Below are positions 35,137-44,368 of a DNA stretch of 64,000 nucleotides, piece after piece. The DNA is from JAFDZV01 sp035549015 (GTDB taxonomy: Bacteria; Bacteroidota; Ignavibacteria; OLB7): NCBI GenBank assembly GCA_035549015.1, contig DASZRW010000070.1, forward strand, positions 62,001-126,000, in the 5' to 3' direction. The notes beneath the pieces were generated by a model. It was not told the DNA's origin. It ran no database searches and was given only the letters and a program-made list of their open reading frames with translations. The position numbers and the translations under genes are program-made. Each line of letters starts with the position of its first letter. Positions within the stretch are counted from its first letter, which is position 1.

Positions 35137-36621
35137 ATGAAGCGTGTTGCAATGATAGGTGGAGGTGCCGCCGGCCTGGCCGCCGCGCTGCGTCTGCGCT
35201 CCGCGGGGCACGAGGTTCTTCTCTTCGAGAAGAACGCTGCGCTCGGCGGCAAGATCGGATCGCACCGGCACGAGGGGTTCACCTTCGATCTCGGGCCAAC
35301 CGTCCTCACGATGCCGTTCGTGCTGCGCGACCTGTTCCGGCAGTGCGGCCGGTCGTTCGAGGATTACGTGGAGCTGCGCCGCGTGGAGCCCACGTGCCGG
35401 TATCACTGGAGCGACGGGACGGCCTTCGATGCATGGAGCAGCGGCCCGCGCCTGGCCGATGAAGTGCGGCGCCTCTTCCCGGAGGACGCCGGCGCGGTGC
35501 AGGCCTTTCTGGGTCACGCAGAGCGGTTGTACGATGCCACGCGCGAGCTCTTTCTCTTCAATCCCTTCGAGGGTCCCCGCGAATTTCTGAAGCCGGCCAA
35601 CCTCGGCATCCTGCCGATGCTTCCACGGCTCGGCCTCACGCGCACCATGCACGCGAGCCTGCGGCGGCGGTTCGCCTCGCCCAGGCTTGCGCAGGTGATG
35701 GGGCGCTTCGCCACCTACAACGGATCGTCACCATACCGGGCGCCGGCAACGCTCAACGTGATTCCGCATGTGGAGATCGGCATGGGGATCTGGTACCCGC
35801 GAGGAGGAATGGGAGGCATCGCTGCCGCGCTGACGCGCCTGGCAGAGGAGATGGGAGTGATGGTTCATCCATCGACGGCCGTGGAACGCCTGGAGCGACG
35901 GGGACGGAGGGTGATCTCGTTGTCGGCCAACGGCGCCCGCCACGAGGTGGATGCGCTGGTTGCCAACACGGATGTGCTCTGGGCGTATCGCCATCTGCTC
36001 GGGCCGGCCGGGGTCCCTGCTCCGGCATCGGTGGCGCGCGGCGAGCGCTCCTGCTCCGGCTTCCTGATGCTTCTCGCCGTACGCGGCCTCCATCCGGAGC
36101 TGGCGCATCACAACATCTTCTTCAGCGACGACTATCCGGATGAGTTCCGCGACATCTTCGAGCGCAAACGCCTGCCGCGTGCGATGACGATCTACCTCTC
36201 GATCGGCTCGCGGAGCGATTCATCGCTTGCACCGGAGGGATGCGAGAACTGGTACGTTCTGGTGAATGCTCCCGAGTCCGGCATCGAACACCACGATACT
36301 GAGGCACACGAAGCCTATGCCGCCTCCATCCTGGAGCGGTTGAAGACGTTCGGGCTGGAGCCGGAGATTCAATGGCGCGGCGGGTTGATGCCGCTGGAGA
36401 TCGAGTCGCGATACAACAGCGTTGGAGGGGCGATCTACGGAGCGTCGTCGAACGGTCTGCTCTCCATGCTCCGCCGGCCGCGCAATCGCGTGCCGGGACT
36501 GGAGAACTTCTTCTTCGCGGGAGGGAGCACGCATCCCGGCGGCGGCCTGCCGCTGGCGCTCCTCTCAGGCGATATCACCGCGCGCCTCGTTGAACGCTAT
36601 CTGGCCCGGGCGCGTGGTTGA
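35137..36621 (+). CDS. Phytoene-desaturase-family carotenoid oxidoreductase (CrtI/CrtN-like)
   Basis: The 494-residue protein has an N-terminal FAD/NAD motif (VAMIGGGAAGLAAALRLRSAGHEVLLFEKNAALGGK) and a C-terminal carotenoid-desaturase signature (NFFFAGGSTHPGGGLPLALLSGDITARLV). FDLGPTVLTMPFVLRDLF and GIWYPRGGMGGIAAAL are also typical of this family. It should desaturate or otherwise oxidise a carotenoid at the membrane. No phytoene synthase is visible nearby, so CrtI, CrtN and CrtD roles cannot be separated. The start at 35137 puts the dinucleotide motif at the N-terminus. Confidence 0.88.
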   Translation: MKRVAMIGGGAAGLAAALRLRSAGHEVLLFEKNAALGGKIGSHRHEGFTFDLGPTVLTMPFVLRDLFRQCGRSFEDYVELRRVEPTCRYHWSDGTAFDAWSSGPRLADEVRRLFPEDAGAVQAFLGHAERLYDATRELFLFNPFEGPREFLKPANLGILPMLPRLGLTRTMHASLRRRFASPRLAQVMGRFATYNGSSPYRAPATLNVIPHVEIGMGIWYPRGGMGGIAAALTRLAEEMGVMVHPSTAVERLERRGRRVISLSANGARHEVDALVANTDVLWAYRHLLGPAGVPAPASVARGERSCSGFLMLLAVRGLHPELAHHNIFFSDDYPDEFRDIFERKRLPRAMTIYLSIGSRSDSSLAPEGCENWYVLVNAPESGIEHHDTEAHEAYAASILERLKTFGLEPEIQWRGGLMPLEIESRYNSVGGAIYGASSNGLLSMLRRPRNRVPGLENFFFAGGSTHPGGGLPLALLSGDITARLVERYLARARG

Positions 36622-36643
36622 TGCCGGAACTCACTGCCTGGCG

Positions 36644-36664
36644 CCGTGCCGGCTGCCGGCACGG
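36644..36664. terminator. Stem-loop between convergent desaturase and pdxH genes
   Basis: CCGTGCCGG (36644-36652) and CCGGCACGG (36656-36664) form a perfect 9-bp stem with a 3-base loop, midway between two convergent stops. No T-run follows on either strand, so it is a possible bidirectional transcript end. Confidence 0.5.
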
Positions 36665-36676
36665 TCGAACCATGCA

Positions 36677-37261
36677 CTATGGGTAGAGCCTGCTGCTCCG
36701 CCATCCGCCATTGTCGTCGCGTTCGAAGAGCAGACGATGGTGAAGTCGGAATTCGCCCGCGGTCCAGAACTCGATCCGGTTCGGGATCAGGCGGAAGCCG
36801 GACCAGTGTTGCGGGCGGGGCACCGGATGCCCTTCGAACCGCTGCTCGGTTGAACGAACGGCCTGGAGCAGTTCCTCCCGGTCCGCAAGCTGCCGGCTCT
36901 GCTGCGATGCCCAGGCGCCGATCTGGCTCCCGCGCGCGCGCGAGGCGAAGTACTCGTCCGCCTCCTCAGCCGTCACCGGCACCACGTCCCCTTCAACCCG
37001 CACCTGCCTGTGAATGGCCTGCCAGTAGAAGCAGAGCGCCGCATGAGGATTGGCCGCGAGCTGCGAACCCTTGCGGCTGTTGAGGTTGGTATAGAAGACG
37101 AAGCCCCGTTCGTCGAAGCCCTTCATCAGAACGATGCGCACGCTGGGGCGCCCCTCGGCATCCGCAGTCGCAAGCGCCATGCTGTTCGGTTCAACCATGC
37201 CGGTTGCTGCCGCTTCCTGGAAGACCTCGCCGAAGAGCGTGAAGGGATCTGTCTGTTCCAT
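36677..37261 (-). CDS. pdxH: Pyridoxamine 5'-phosphate oxidase
   Basis: The 194-residue flavoenzyme oxidises pyridoxamine or pyridoxine 5'-phosphate to PLP. FMN- and substrate-site motifs are visible: SVRIVLMKGFDERGFVFYTNLNSRKG, CFYWQAIHRQVRVEGDVVPV, FASRARGSQIGAWASQQS, and the C-terminal signature FWTAGEFRLHHRLLFERD. The start MEQTDPFTLF (37261) gives the usual length; an in-frame extension to 37330 is possible but unsupported. It is convergent with the carotenoid-desaturase gene. Confidence 0.95.
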   Translation of the reverse strand: MEQTDPFTLFGEVFQEAAATGMVEPNSMALATADAEGRPSVRIVLMKGFDERGFVFYTNLNSRKGSQLAANPHAALCFYWQAIHRQVRVEGDVVPVTAEEADEYFASRARGSQIGAWASQQSRQLADREELLQAVRSTEQRFEGHPVPRPQHWSGFRLIPNRIEFWTAGEFRLHHRLLFERDDNGGWRSSRLYP

Positions 37262-37567
37262 TGGTGATCCGGTTTGTGAATGGCCGAGTGCCGGCGCGGG
37301 CATCGTGCCGGTGCACGGAGAACGCCGCAAAACCTTTTCCTCCGGGGCGTGTCGGATGCCTAAGTTCTGAGTAACTTCTTTGGCATGCTGTAAGAGCTTC
37401 TAACAGACGGCGGATTCCATGCCGCGCATCGCGCGCCATACAGGCCTGAATGCCGGGAGCCTCGGCGGCAAACCAACCAGATCTCTTTCCCTCGACATAA
37501 GCGTCGGCAACCGGGCGTACGCCTACCGATACGCCGTTGCCATCAGTCAATTACCGACACGAGAGCA
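37262..37567. other. Divergent intergenic region between pdxH and LEA14-like genes
   Basis: These 306 bases separate two divergent genes and should contain both promoters. No open frame in it looks coding. The sequence from about 37330 to 37400 is AT-richer than its surroundings, with TAAGTTCT and TAACTTCT words that only weakly resemble the TAnnTTTG element. No confident site is called. Confidence 0.5.
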
Positions 37568-38197
37568 ATGAAACGGTTCACAACCTGGATCATCGTGGCC
37601 GCATTCGGGCTTGCCCTGGTGGGCGCGCTCAATGGCTGCGCCGCCCTGGGCGCGCTTGCGGATCTCAAGCATCTGCAGTTCAAGCTCGATAATGTTTCGA
37701 ACTTCCGTCTGAACGGCGTGGACGTTAGCCGCGCCGCAACAAAAGGGGACATCGGCTTCAGCGATATCGCCAGCCTGACCGCCGCCGTGATTCAGAAGCG
37801 CATGCCGGCGGACTTCACGTTGAACGTCGCGGTGCGCAATCCGAACACCTCCTCCGGCGGCCACGCGGCCACCGACCTCTATCTGAGAAAGATCGCATGG
37901 ACGCTCTCGATCGATGATCGTACTACGATATCCGGCGTCACGGACCAGCGGCTGCAGATTCCCGGTACCGGGCAGACCGTGAATCTGCCGATCACGATGT
38001 CCGTGGATCTCTACAAGTTCTTCGGCGACCGCGGCGTGGACGATCTGATCAATCTCGGCCTCGCACTCGGCGGGCGGAGCGGATCGGCCTCGCGCCTCAA
38101 GCTGACCGCGCGGGTCACCGCGGAGGTGCCGCCGCTCGCGCCGATCGAATATCCCGGTGATATCACGATCGTGGACAAGAGCTTCAGCAATCCGTAG
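37568..38197 (+). CDS. LEA14/WHy-like lipoprotein
   Basis: The 209-residue protein has a lipoprotein signal (IIVAAFGLALVGALNGC, Cys24). The rest fits the LEA type 2/WHy beta-sandwich: LKHLQFKLDNVSNFRLNGVDV near the start, ADFTLNVAVRNPNTSSGGHAATDLYLRKIAWTLSID in the middle, and VNLPITMSVDL after it. Proteins of this type are stress-associated in plants and envelope lipoproteins in bacteria. Specific role unknown. A strong 15-bp stem-loop follows at 38306. Confidence 0.7.
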   Translation: MKRFTTWIIVAAFGLALVGALNGCAALGALADLKHLQFKLDNVSNFRLNGVDVSRAATKGDIGFSDIASLTAAVIQKRMPADFTLNVAVRNPNTSSGGHAATDLYLRKIAWTLSIDDRTTISGVTDQRLQIPGTGQTVNLPITMSVDLYKFFGDRGVDDLINLGLALGGRSGSASRLKLTARVTAEVPPLAPIEYPGDITIVDKSFSNP

Positions 38198-38305
38198 GGC
38201 TCCGTTCCCGCGACGCGGCCGTCCTGCATGGCGCCTGCATCCATGCGATGGCCGTCGCTGCGGAACGCGCCTGCGGAACGCGCTGCCGCCTGCGCCTGTA
38301 AATCC

Positions 38306-38341
38306 AGAGCCCCGCGCTGCATACCGGCAGCGCGGGGCTCT
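38306..38341. terminator. Strong bidirectional stem-loop between convergent genes
   Basis: A perfect 15-bp stem, AGAGCCCCGCGCTGC with its complement at 38327-38341, encloses a 6-base loop. It lies between the plus-strand LEA14-like stop (38197) and the minus-strand methyltransferase stop (38369). There is no strong T-run, but position and strength fit a shared terminator. Confidence 0.7.
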
Positions 38342-38368
38342 CTGTAGTTGCCAGGGATCCGCGAGGGC

Positions 38369-39103
38369 CTATCGCTTTGCGCGCGCCACCGTCAGCAGCG
38401 ATACACCATACGGCAGGTTGACGAACGGAACGATGAAGCGTTCCAGCGAGAAGACGGCCTTGAAGATCGTGTTGACGAATGCCGACGGCTGATCCACCGC
38501 ACGCGATGCCACATCCGCGGACTTGGATCTGCTGAGAAGCTTCTTCACCGCTGCGAGAGGGAAGAGGAGCGTGTTGTAGTAGGTCATCTTCACCGGCTCC
38601 AGACCCGCATCATCCAGAACCTTCCGGAGCCGCTTTGCCGTGTACCGCCGCTTGTGGTGGTTGGCAACATCGTGCGAACTCCAGAGCCACATGTAGGCGG
38701 GCACGGTGATGATGATGCGCCCCTCGGTGCCGACGATCTCCCGCGCCGCCTTCAGCACGGCGAGGTCGTCATCGATGTGTTCGATCACATCCAGCAGCGT
38801 GATTCCCTTCACGTTGAACTGGTCGCGGGGGAACTCCTCCACCGTCATCTGGAACACGTTCTTCAGCCCGCGCCGCCTGGAATATTCGATTGCCAGGGGG
38901 GACATGTCGATACCGACCGTATTGTAGGTGGCCGACATCTCCTTCAGGATGGCGCCGGTACCGCATCCGATATCCAGGATGGTGTCGCCCGGCTTCAGGT
39001 TGCCGTAGCGCTCGATCACCCGGCGCACGATCGCGGAGCGCGCCGCGAACCACCAGTGTGATTCCTCCTGCTCGTAATGCAGATGATACAGTGCTTCATC
39101 CAT
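38369..39103 (-). CDS. SAM-dependent class I methyltransferase
   Basis: The 244-residue protein has the SAM-binding motif DTILDIGCGTGAILKEM, then YNTVGIDMSPLAIEYS and a post-motif LLDVIEHIDDD. The RIIITVPAYMWLWSSHDVANHHKRRYTAKRLRKVLDDAGL segment is typical of the methyltransferase 11 and UbiG-like group often found near glycan or lipid genes. The target is unknown. The start at 39103 is preferred over an in-frame GTG at 39181, because the latter lies inside the terminator of the upstream ppiD gene. Confidence 0.85.
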   Translation of the reverse strand: MDEALYHLHYEQEESHWWFAARSAIVRRVIERYGNLKPGDTILDIGCGTGAILKEMSATYNTVGIDMSPLAIEYSRRRGLKNVFQMTVEEFPRDQFNVKGITLLDVIEHIDDDLAVLKAAREIVGTEGRIIITVPAYMWLWSSHDVANHHKRRYTAKRLRKVLDDAGLEPVKMTYYNTLLFPLAAVKKLLSRSKSADVASRAVDQPSAFVNTIFKAVFSLERFIVPFVNLPYGVSLLTVARAKR

Positions 39104-39148
39104 CGCGGCGTACCGTGTGATTGACGTGAATGCGTTGAACGACGGTGC

Positions 39149-39187
39149 AAAAAAAGCGGGGAGCGACGCGGCATCTGTCACTCCCCG
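39149..39187 (-). terminator. Intrinsic terminator of ppiD
   Basis: On the minus strand CGGGGAG pairs with CTCCCCG (39187-39181 and 39163-39157), with an inner GAC/GTC pairing, followed by C and then seven Ts (39155-39149). It begins 46 bases after the ppiD stop and ends before the methyltransferase start at 39103. It thus separates the two transcripts. Confidence 0.75.
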
Positions 39188-39232
39188 AACGGGATGTCAT
39201 GTCGTCATGCGAGGACGCGGGCCCTCATCTGC

Positions 39233-41392
39233 TCAATGTGTCCGCCAGTTGTCCTGGATCTTGGAGTGCTCGCGCTCCTTCTGGATCCATTCGGAGAACA
39301 GTTCCTGCCGCTTCTGCTGCACATACTGTTCGCTGAACTTCGCCTTCTCGGTTGCAAATTCCTGATCGGTCGGCTTGGTACGGCTGTTCACCATGGCGAT
39401 GTAGTATCCGTGATCGCCTCGTATCAGATCGGAGACCTTGCCAGGCTGGATCGAGAAGATGGCGTTGGAGAGCGGGTAATCGAAACCGACCCCCTGGAAC
39501 GGCGTGGTCAGCGTTGCATCGTTGAAGGTGCGAACGTGGACCGTGGAATCGATCGCCGTCAGCTTGGAGAGGCTGTCGCCCGGTGCGAGGGAGGAGCGCA
39601 GCTTCTGCGCGCGACTCTGGATCATGTCCAGCTTCTTCTTCATGCGCAGCTTCAGTATCACTCCCTCCTTGGCATCGGCGAAGTCCATCGCGCCCGGCGT
39701 GCGGACCTTGGAAACCTGCGCCACCACCATGCTGCGATCCTTCAGATCGACGACCTCGCTGACGCTGCCAACCTTGCCGTCGTACGCGAAGCGGGTAAGC
39801 TTCATCGAGCCGGCCGCCGGGATCTGCTCGTTCAGCGGACCGGACTCCAGCACCTGCAGCTTCATCTGAGCCGCGAGCGTATCGATCGGCACGCCCTGGT
39901 TCAACGTGTCGCGGAACTGCTGCGCCTTCGCGCGGATCTGCGTCTCGGTCAACTTCGAAATGCGTGCATCGAAGCGGATGTCACGAAGCTTGAAGTTCTT
40001 CGACGAGCGCTCGTTCACCTTGATGATGTGGTAGCCGAACTGCGACTTCACCGGGCCTACGATCGCGCCGGGCTGTGCACCGAACGCGGCGTCGGCAAAC
40101 TCCTTCACCATCTTGTCCTTCTGGAAGTACCCGAGATCGCCCCCCTTGGCGGCCGAGCCGGGGTCCGCGCTGTACTGCGATGCAAGTGCGCCGAAGTCCT
40201 CGCCCCCCTTGGCGCGTGCGAGAATCTTCTCGGCCTGCGCCTTCACCGAATCGTCGTTCTTGCCGTCGGTCTTGAAGAGAATATGCTGGGCGCGAACGAA
40301 TGTCTCGCCGGTATCCTTCATGTCGATCACGTTCACCAGGTAGCTGCCGTCATCGAGGCGGATCGGGCCGATAACGGCGCCCGGCTGCGCACCCGAGAGG
40401 GCGGCCTGGAGATCCGGCGCCAGCTTCTGTAGCGGCGTGTATTCACCGCCGGTGAACTTGCCGGCTCCGAACTTCGAAGCCAGTTCGGCGAACGCGGCGG
40501 ACTTCGCATCGGGCGTCGTGGCCTCGTTCAAACGCTGGAGCGCATTCTTCAACTTGTTGCTGGCGGCGCTGGAGTCCTGCGCCGAAGGGGTGAGCGTGAA
40601 CATCACATAGCGGAACTCGCGCGATGCCTTCTGCTGGAAGTCCATCTTGTGGGCATCGAAATACTTGTGCGCCTCGTCGTCACTCACCTTGGCGGCGGAG
40701 TCCGGAATCATGTTCGGATCGATCATCACGAACGTGCCGGATGCCTTCGTCTTCTGATCGTCGAACTGCCTGCGAAGCTCGGCCGGCGAGGGAATACCCG
40801 ATGCGGTCACCACATCCTGCACACCTTCGGCCAGCATCTGGAAGCGCACGGCGTCCTCGATCTTGAGGATCTGATTCATGATCTCGCCAACCTTGTCGCG
40901 CGGGTACTTGCGGTCCATGAGGAACTTCTGCGGATCCTGCATGAAGCTGAAGTAGTCGCGCTGGCGGAAGACCGTGCCGGTGCTGTCCATGAAGGCCTGC
41001 TTCAGCACCTGCGGAGGGTTGTAGAGCAATTCATTGACAAGCTGATCGTCAGTGACGCCGATCCCGAGTCTGTTGGCGGCCTGTTCGATAAGCTTCTTAC
41101 TTATCATATCTTGCCAGACCTGCTCGCGAATCTGCTCTTCGTCGATCGGGGCATCCGGATTGCCCTGCCGCTGCTCGTCCATTCGCTCCTTGACGAGCTT
41201 GTCGAACTCGGCACGAGAGATGTTTTCGCCATTGACAACGCCCGCAACGTTGGCGTCGACTCTACTGCGACTGTTCCCCCCGAGTCCGCTCCGTTCGTAT
41301 CCCCATTCAACAACGATGAGGAGCACGAATGCTGCTATCAGGAAGATGATGACCACCGGCATTCGACGCCGGAATGTTTGCATGAGCGCCAT
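39233..41392 (-). CDS. ppiD: PpiD/SurA-like periplasmic peptidyl-prolyl isomerase
   Basis: The 719-residue protein has an N-terminal membrane anchor (MPVVIIFLIAAFVLLIVVEWGYE) and a SurA_N-type region (VAGVVNGENISRAEFDKLVKERMDEQ). A parvulin domain occurs at about residues 345-450: FVRAQHILFKT, GGEDFGALASQYSADPGSAAKGGDLGYFQKDKMVKEFADAAFG and GPVKSQFGYHIIKV. Further parvulin-like segments occur before and after (GAVIGPIRLDDGSYLVNVIDMK; PLSNAIFSIQPGKVSDLI). PpiD proteins chaperone newly secreted proteins at the inner membrane. It is divergent from the outer-membrane patatin-Omp85 gene, with promoters in 41393-41578, and is followed by an intrinsic terminator. Confidence 0.9.
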   Translation of the reverse strand: MALMQTFRRRMPVVIIFLIAAFVLLIVVEWGYERSGLGGNSRSRVDANVAGVVNGENISRAEFDKLVKERMDEQRQGNPDAPIDEEQIREQVWQDMISKKLIEQAANRLGIGVTDDQLVNELLYNPPQVLKQAFMDSTGTVFRQRDYFSFMQDPQKFLMDRKYPRDKVGEIMNQILKIEDAVRFQMLAEGVQDVVTASGIPSPAELRRQFDDQKTKASGTFVMIDPNMIPDSAAKVSDDEAHKYFDAHKMDFQQKASREFRYVMFTLTPSAQDSSAASNKLKNALQRLNEATTPDAKSAAFAELASKFGAGKFTGGEYTPLQKLAPDLQAALSGAQPGAVIGPIRLDDGSYLVNVIDMKDTGETFVRAQHILFKTDGKNDDSVKAQAEKILARAKGGEDFGALASQYSADPGSAAKGGDLGYFQKDKMVKEFADAAFGAQPGAIVGPVKSQFGYHIIKVNERSSKNFKLRDIRFDARISKLTETQIRAKAQQFRDTLNQGVPIDTLAAQMKLQVLESGPLNEQIPAAGSMKLTRFAYDGKVGSVSEVVDLKDRSMVVAQVSKVRTPGAMDFADAKEGVILKLRMKKKLDMIQSRAQKLRSSLAPGDSLSKLTAIDSTVHVRTFNDATLTTPFQGVGFDYPLSNAIFSIQPGKVSDLIRGDHGYYIAMVNSRTKPTDQEFATEKAKFSEQYVQQKRQELFSEWIQKEREHSKIQDNWRTH

Positions 41393-41578
41393 AAGGTGCG
41401 TTCGCTATGAAGCTGTATTTTTTACGATGTCCCGTCACAAATGAACGGCAAATATAACCCGTACCCCACGATTTGCAATCGGATTTGGGGGTGTTTTCTG
41501 GCATCCGCCCGTAGGCTCCCCGTCCATATATAGTGCCGATCCTCCCTTGTCGTTGCAAGACTTCACGCCTGCGTACCC

Positions 41579-44368
41579 TTGAGACTGTCTCGAACCATAC
41601 CTCTTCTGCTTCTCCTCTCGGTTGCGACGATGCCGCGGGATCTGGCTGCACAGCCCGTCCCGGCAGCCCCCGGAGCCGCACAGCGAACCCAGGATGCGAT
41701 GCACGGCGATGCGGCCGAGCAGCAGCACCGGTTGACGATGCACCCGGCGAAGCAGGCCGCGTGCGCCCTGGCGCGCCGTGACTGGCCGGCCGGTGTGCCG
41801 AAAGTCGGGCTTGTGCTGAGCGGCGGCGGATCGCGCGGGTTCTCGCAGATCGGTGTTCTCAAGGTGGTCGAGGAGTTGCACATTCCGATCTATGCCGTTG
41901 TTGGAACGAGCATCGGCGGCGTGGTTGGAGGGCTCTATGCCGACGGCTACACCCCCCCGGAACTGGACTCCATCGTACGCGCTACCGACTGGGACGGAGT
42001 GCTCGGCTACGGCGACGAGCAGAGCCGCGATCAGCTGTTCGTTGATCAGAAGATCGAGAACGACAGGAGTCTGCTTACGCTTCGCCTGGATGGGCTGAAG
42101 CCGGTGCTGCCGGAGGCGATCTCCATCGGCAATCGGATAACGCAGTTCGTGGAGCGCCTGGTATGGGGAGGTCCGTATCACGGCGCCGGTTCGTTCGACA
42201 ACCTGAAGTATCGCTACCGCGCCGTGGCAACCAATCTCGTGAACGGCCGCATCGCCGTGCTGGATAGCGGCAACCTGGCTCTGGCCATGCGCGCCAGTGC
42301 AACGGTGCCGCTTCGGTTCTCGCCGGTGCGCATGGATTCCATGCTTCTGGTTGATGGCGGGCTGGTGGACAACATTCCGGTTGATGTGGCGCGTGCGATG
42401 GGATGCGACCGGATTATCGTAGTGAACACCACATCGCCGCTGCTTGGTGAGGAACGGTTGAACTCGCCGTGGACCGTGGCCGATCAGGTGGTGACGCTGA
42501 TGATGCGCCATCAGAGCGACAGCTCCCTTGCCGGAGCGGACGTTGTGATCACGCCGAACCTTGCAGGGATGGACGGCGCGGACTTCTCGAGTCCCGGAGC
42601 CGCGATCGATTCCGGCGAGGCCGCCGCGCGCCGCGCCATCGATGCGCTGAAGACCGCGACTGCGCCGGTCGCCGTCCCCGCCGGCGCCGCGCCGAATCCC
42701 GCTCCGATGCAGACGCTCTCGGTGGAGTGTTCCGATCCACGGCTTCTTGCGTCGCTCGGCTACTCGGACATGCGGGCCCATGTGGACCTCGCGGAGCTGC
42801 AGCGGCATCTGGATCACCTTGGAGCGAGCGGCACGTTCAACGACGTTGCCGCGGACATTCGTTACGGTGAAGAGGGTGCCCGCATTCGTCTTACCGGTGA
42901 TCCCGCTCCCGCCATCGTCGCGGTTGAGCTGCAGGGGCTGGGGACGATTCCCGATTCCATGGCCGCCTGTTCGTTCCATGCCCTAGTCGGGAAACCTCTG
43001 GACAACGATTCGCTCCGCGCAGCCGCCGAGGCGGCGGTGCGAATGGTGCGCCACGCAGGCTATGCATTCTTCCGCATCGACTCCACCAGCGTTGGCGGCG
43101 ATCCCGCGGTGCTGCATGTGTATGTGAACCAGGGAGCGATACGGAGCGTCTCCTTCGTCGGGCTGGAGCAGTGCGCGCCGTTTGTCGTGGAGCGCGAACT
43201 GGAGCTTGCCCCCGGGGAGATCTTCACCGCCGACGCCGCGCGAAGGTCCACCAACGCGCTGATGCATACCGGCTACTTCAACGATGCGCGCATCGATCCG
43301 GTGCAGCGTCCGGATGGCGACCTGGATGTGGTGGTGCGGGTGAAGGAACGGAGCACCGCCATCCTCCGGCTCTCCGCCAGCGTGGACAACGAACGCTACA
43401 CGCAGGTGGGAGTGGAGCTGGCGCAGGAGAATCTCTTCGGGCAGGGAACGCGCCTCGGAGGAAGCTTCTGGGGCGGACTGCGCGATCGCTACCTGGTGGC
43501 GGATCTCCGGGCCAACCGCATCTATGGAACGTACTGGACGTTCGGCCTCTCCAGCTATGCCGGCTTCCGGAACGTCAACAGTTTCTCCAAGACGGTGGAC
43601 CAGTTGGAGGGGGTGATCCGCCGCAACATCATCGGCGAGTATCGCGAGTATCGCGTGGGAGCGCGTGCCCGCTTCGGTCGCCAGATCGGTCGCATCGGCG
43701 TGCTGAACGTCGAGGGACGGTACGAGCGGCAGGGAACCGCCGATCTCACCGTTCATGCTGCCGACGTTGCATGGCGCGGCCTTGCCACGCTGAAACTGGG
43801 GACCCGGTTCGATACGCAGGATCGTGTGCCGTTCACACGCGACGGCGGAGTGCTCGATGTCTCCTACGAGACCTCGCAGTCGGTCTTCGGCGCGGACCAG
43901 TCGTTCGCGAAGCTGAGCATCGACGCCGATTACTTCTCGTCGTTCGGCAGGCGGAGCACGCTGCATCCGCGGCTGCGCCTGGGCTTCGCCGATGCCACAC
44001 TCCCGTTGATGGAGCAGTTCACGCTTGGCGGGGAGCGGAGCATGTACGGGCTGCGGGAAGATGAAGCGCGCGGTCGCCAGTTGTTCCTTGCGAGCATGGA
44101 GTATCGCTACCTGCTGCCGGTGCGCGTCTACTTCGATACGTACTTCTCGATACGCTACGATCTGGGCTCGACGTGGGGAACGCCATCAGAGATCCGCCTC
44201 AAGGATCTGGAGCATGGCCTGGGAATGCAGCTCTCGCTGGATACACCGCTCGGCCCCGCCAGCTTTGCGGTTGGCCGCAGCTTCATCTTCAACAAATCCA
44301 CCGCTCCCACGCTCGTGAACTGGGGGCCGTTCGTTGCCTACTTCTCGCTCGGCTATCGCTTCGAATAG
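41579..44368 (+). CDS. Patatin-like phospholipase fused to POTRA and Omp85 barrel
   Basis: The 929-residue protein has a signal peptide (RTIPLLLLLSVATMPRDLAAQ) read from a TTG at 41579. A patatin domain follows: oxyanion block LVLSGGGSRGFSQIG (residues 78-91), nucleophile Ser111 in GTSIGG and dyad Asp259 in VDGG. The middle (about 440-600) resembles POTRA modules. The C-terminal third is an Omp85/BamA-type barrel, with TRLGGSFWGGLRDRYLVADLRANRIYGTYW and SMYGLREDEARGRQLFLASMEYRYLLPVRVYFDTYFSIRY. The layout resembles PlpD-type Vd transporters and is known in the Bacteroidota and Chlorobi. It probably displays or releases a lipase. It is divergent from ppiD. Confidence 0.88.
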   Translation: MRLSRTIPLLLLLSVATMPRDLAAQPVPAAPGAAQRTQDAMHGDAAEQQHRLTMHPAKQAACALARRDWPAGVPKVGLVLSGGGSRGFSQIGVLKVVEELHIPIYAVVGTSIGGVVGGLYADGYTPPELDSIVRATDWDGVLGYGDEQSRDQLFVDQKIENDRSLLTLRLDGLKPVLPEAISIGNRITQFVERLVWGGPYHGAGSFDNLKYRYRAVATNLVNGRIAVLDSGNLALAMRASATVPLRFSPVRMDSMLLVDGGLVDNIPVDVARAMGCDRIIVVNTTSPLLGEERLNSPWTVADQVVTLMMRHQSDSSLAGADVVITPNLAGMDGADFSSPGAAIDSGEAAARRAIDALKTATAPVAVPAGAAPNPAPMQTLSVECSDPRLLASLGYSDMRAHVDLAELQRHLDHLGASGTFNDVAADIRYGEEGARIRLTGDPAPAIVAVELQGLGTIPDSMAACSFHALVGKPLDNDSLRAAAEAAVRMVRHAGYAFFRIDSTSVGGDPAVLHVYVNQGAIRSVSFVGLEQCAPFVVERELELAPGEIFTADAARRSTNALMHTGYFNDARIDPVQRPDGDLDVVVRVKERSTAILRLSASVDNERYTQVGVELAQENLFGQGTRLGGSFWGGLRDRYLVADLRANRIYGTYWTFGLSSYAGFRNVNSFSKTVDQLEGVIRRNIIGEYREYRVGARARFGRQIGRIGVLNVEGRYERQGTADLTVHAADVAWRGLATLKLGTRFDTQDRVPFTRDGGVLDVSYETSQSVFGADQSFAKLSIDADYFSSFGRRSTLHPRLRLGFADATLPLMEQFTLGGERSMYGLREDEARGRQLFLASMEYRYLLPVRVYFDTYFSIRYDLGSTWGTPSEIRLKDLEHGLGMQLSLDTPLGPASFAVGRSFIFNKSTAPTLVNWGPFVAYFSLGYRFE

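Noticed and set aside
39104..39181. Upstream in-frame GTG extension of the methyltransferase
   Set aside because: The extension overlaps the ppiD terminator, so the start at 39103 is more credible.
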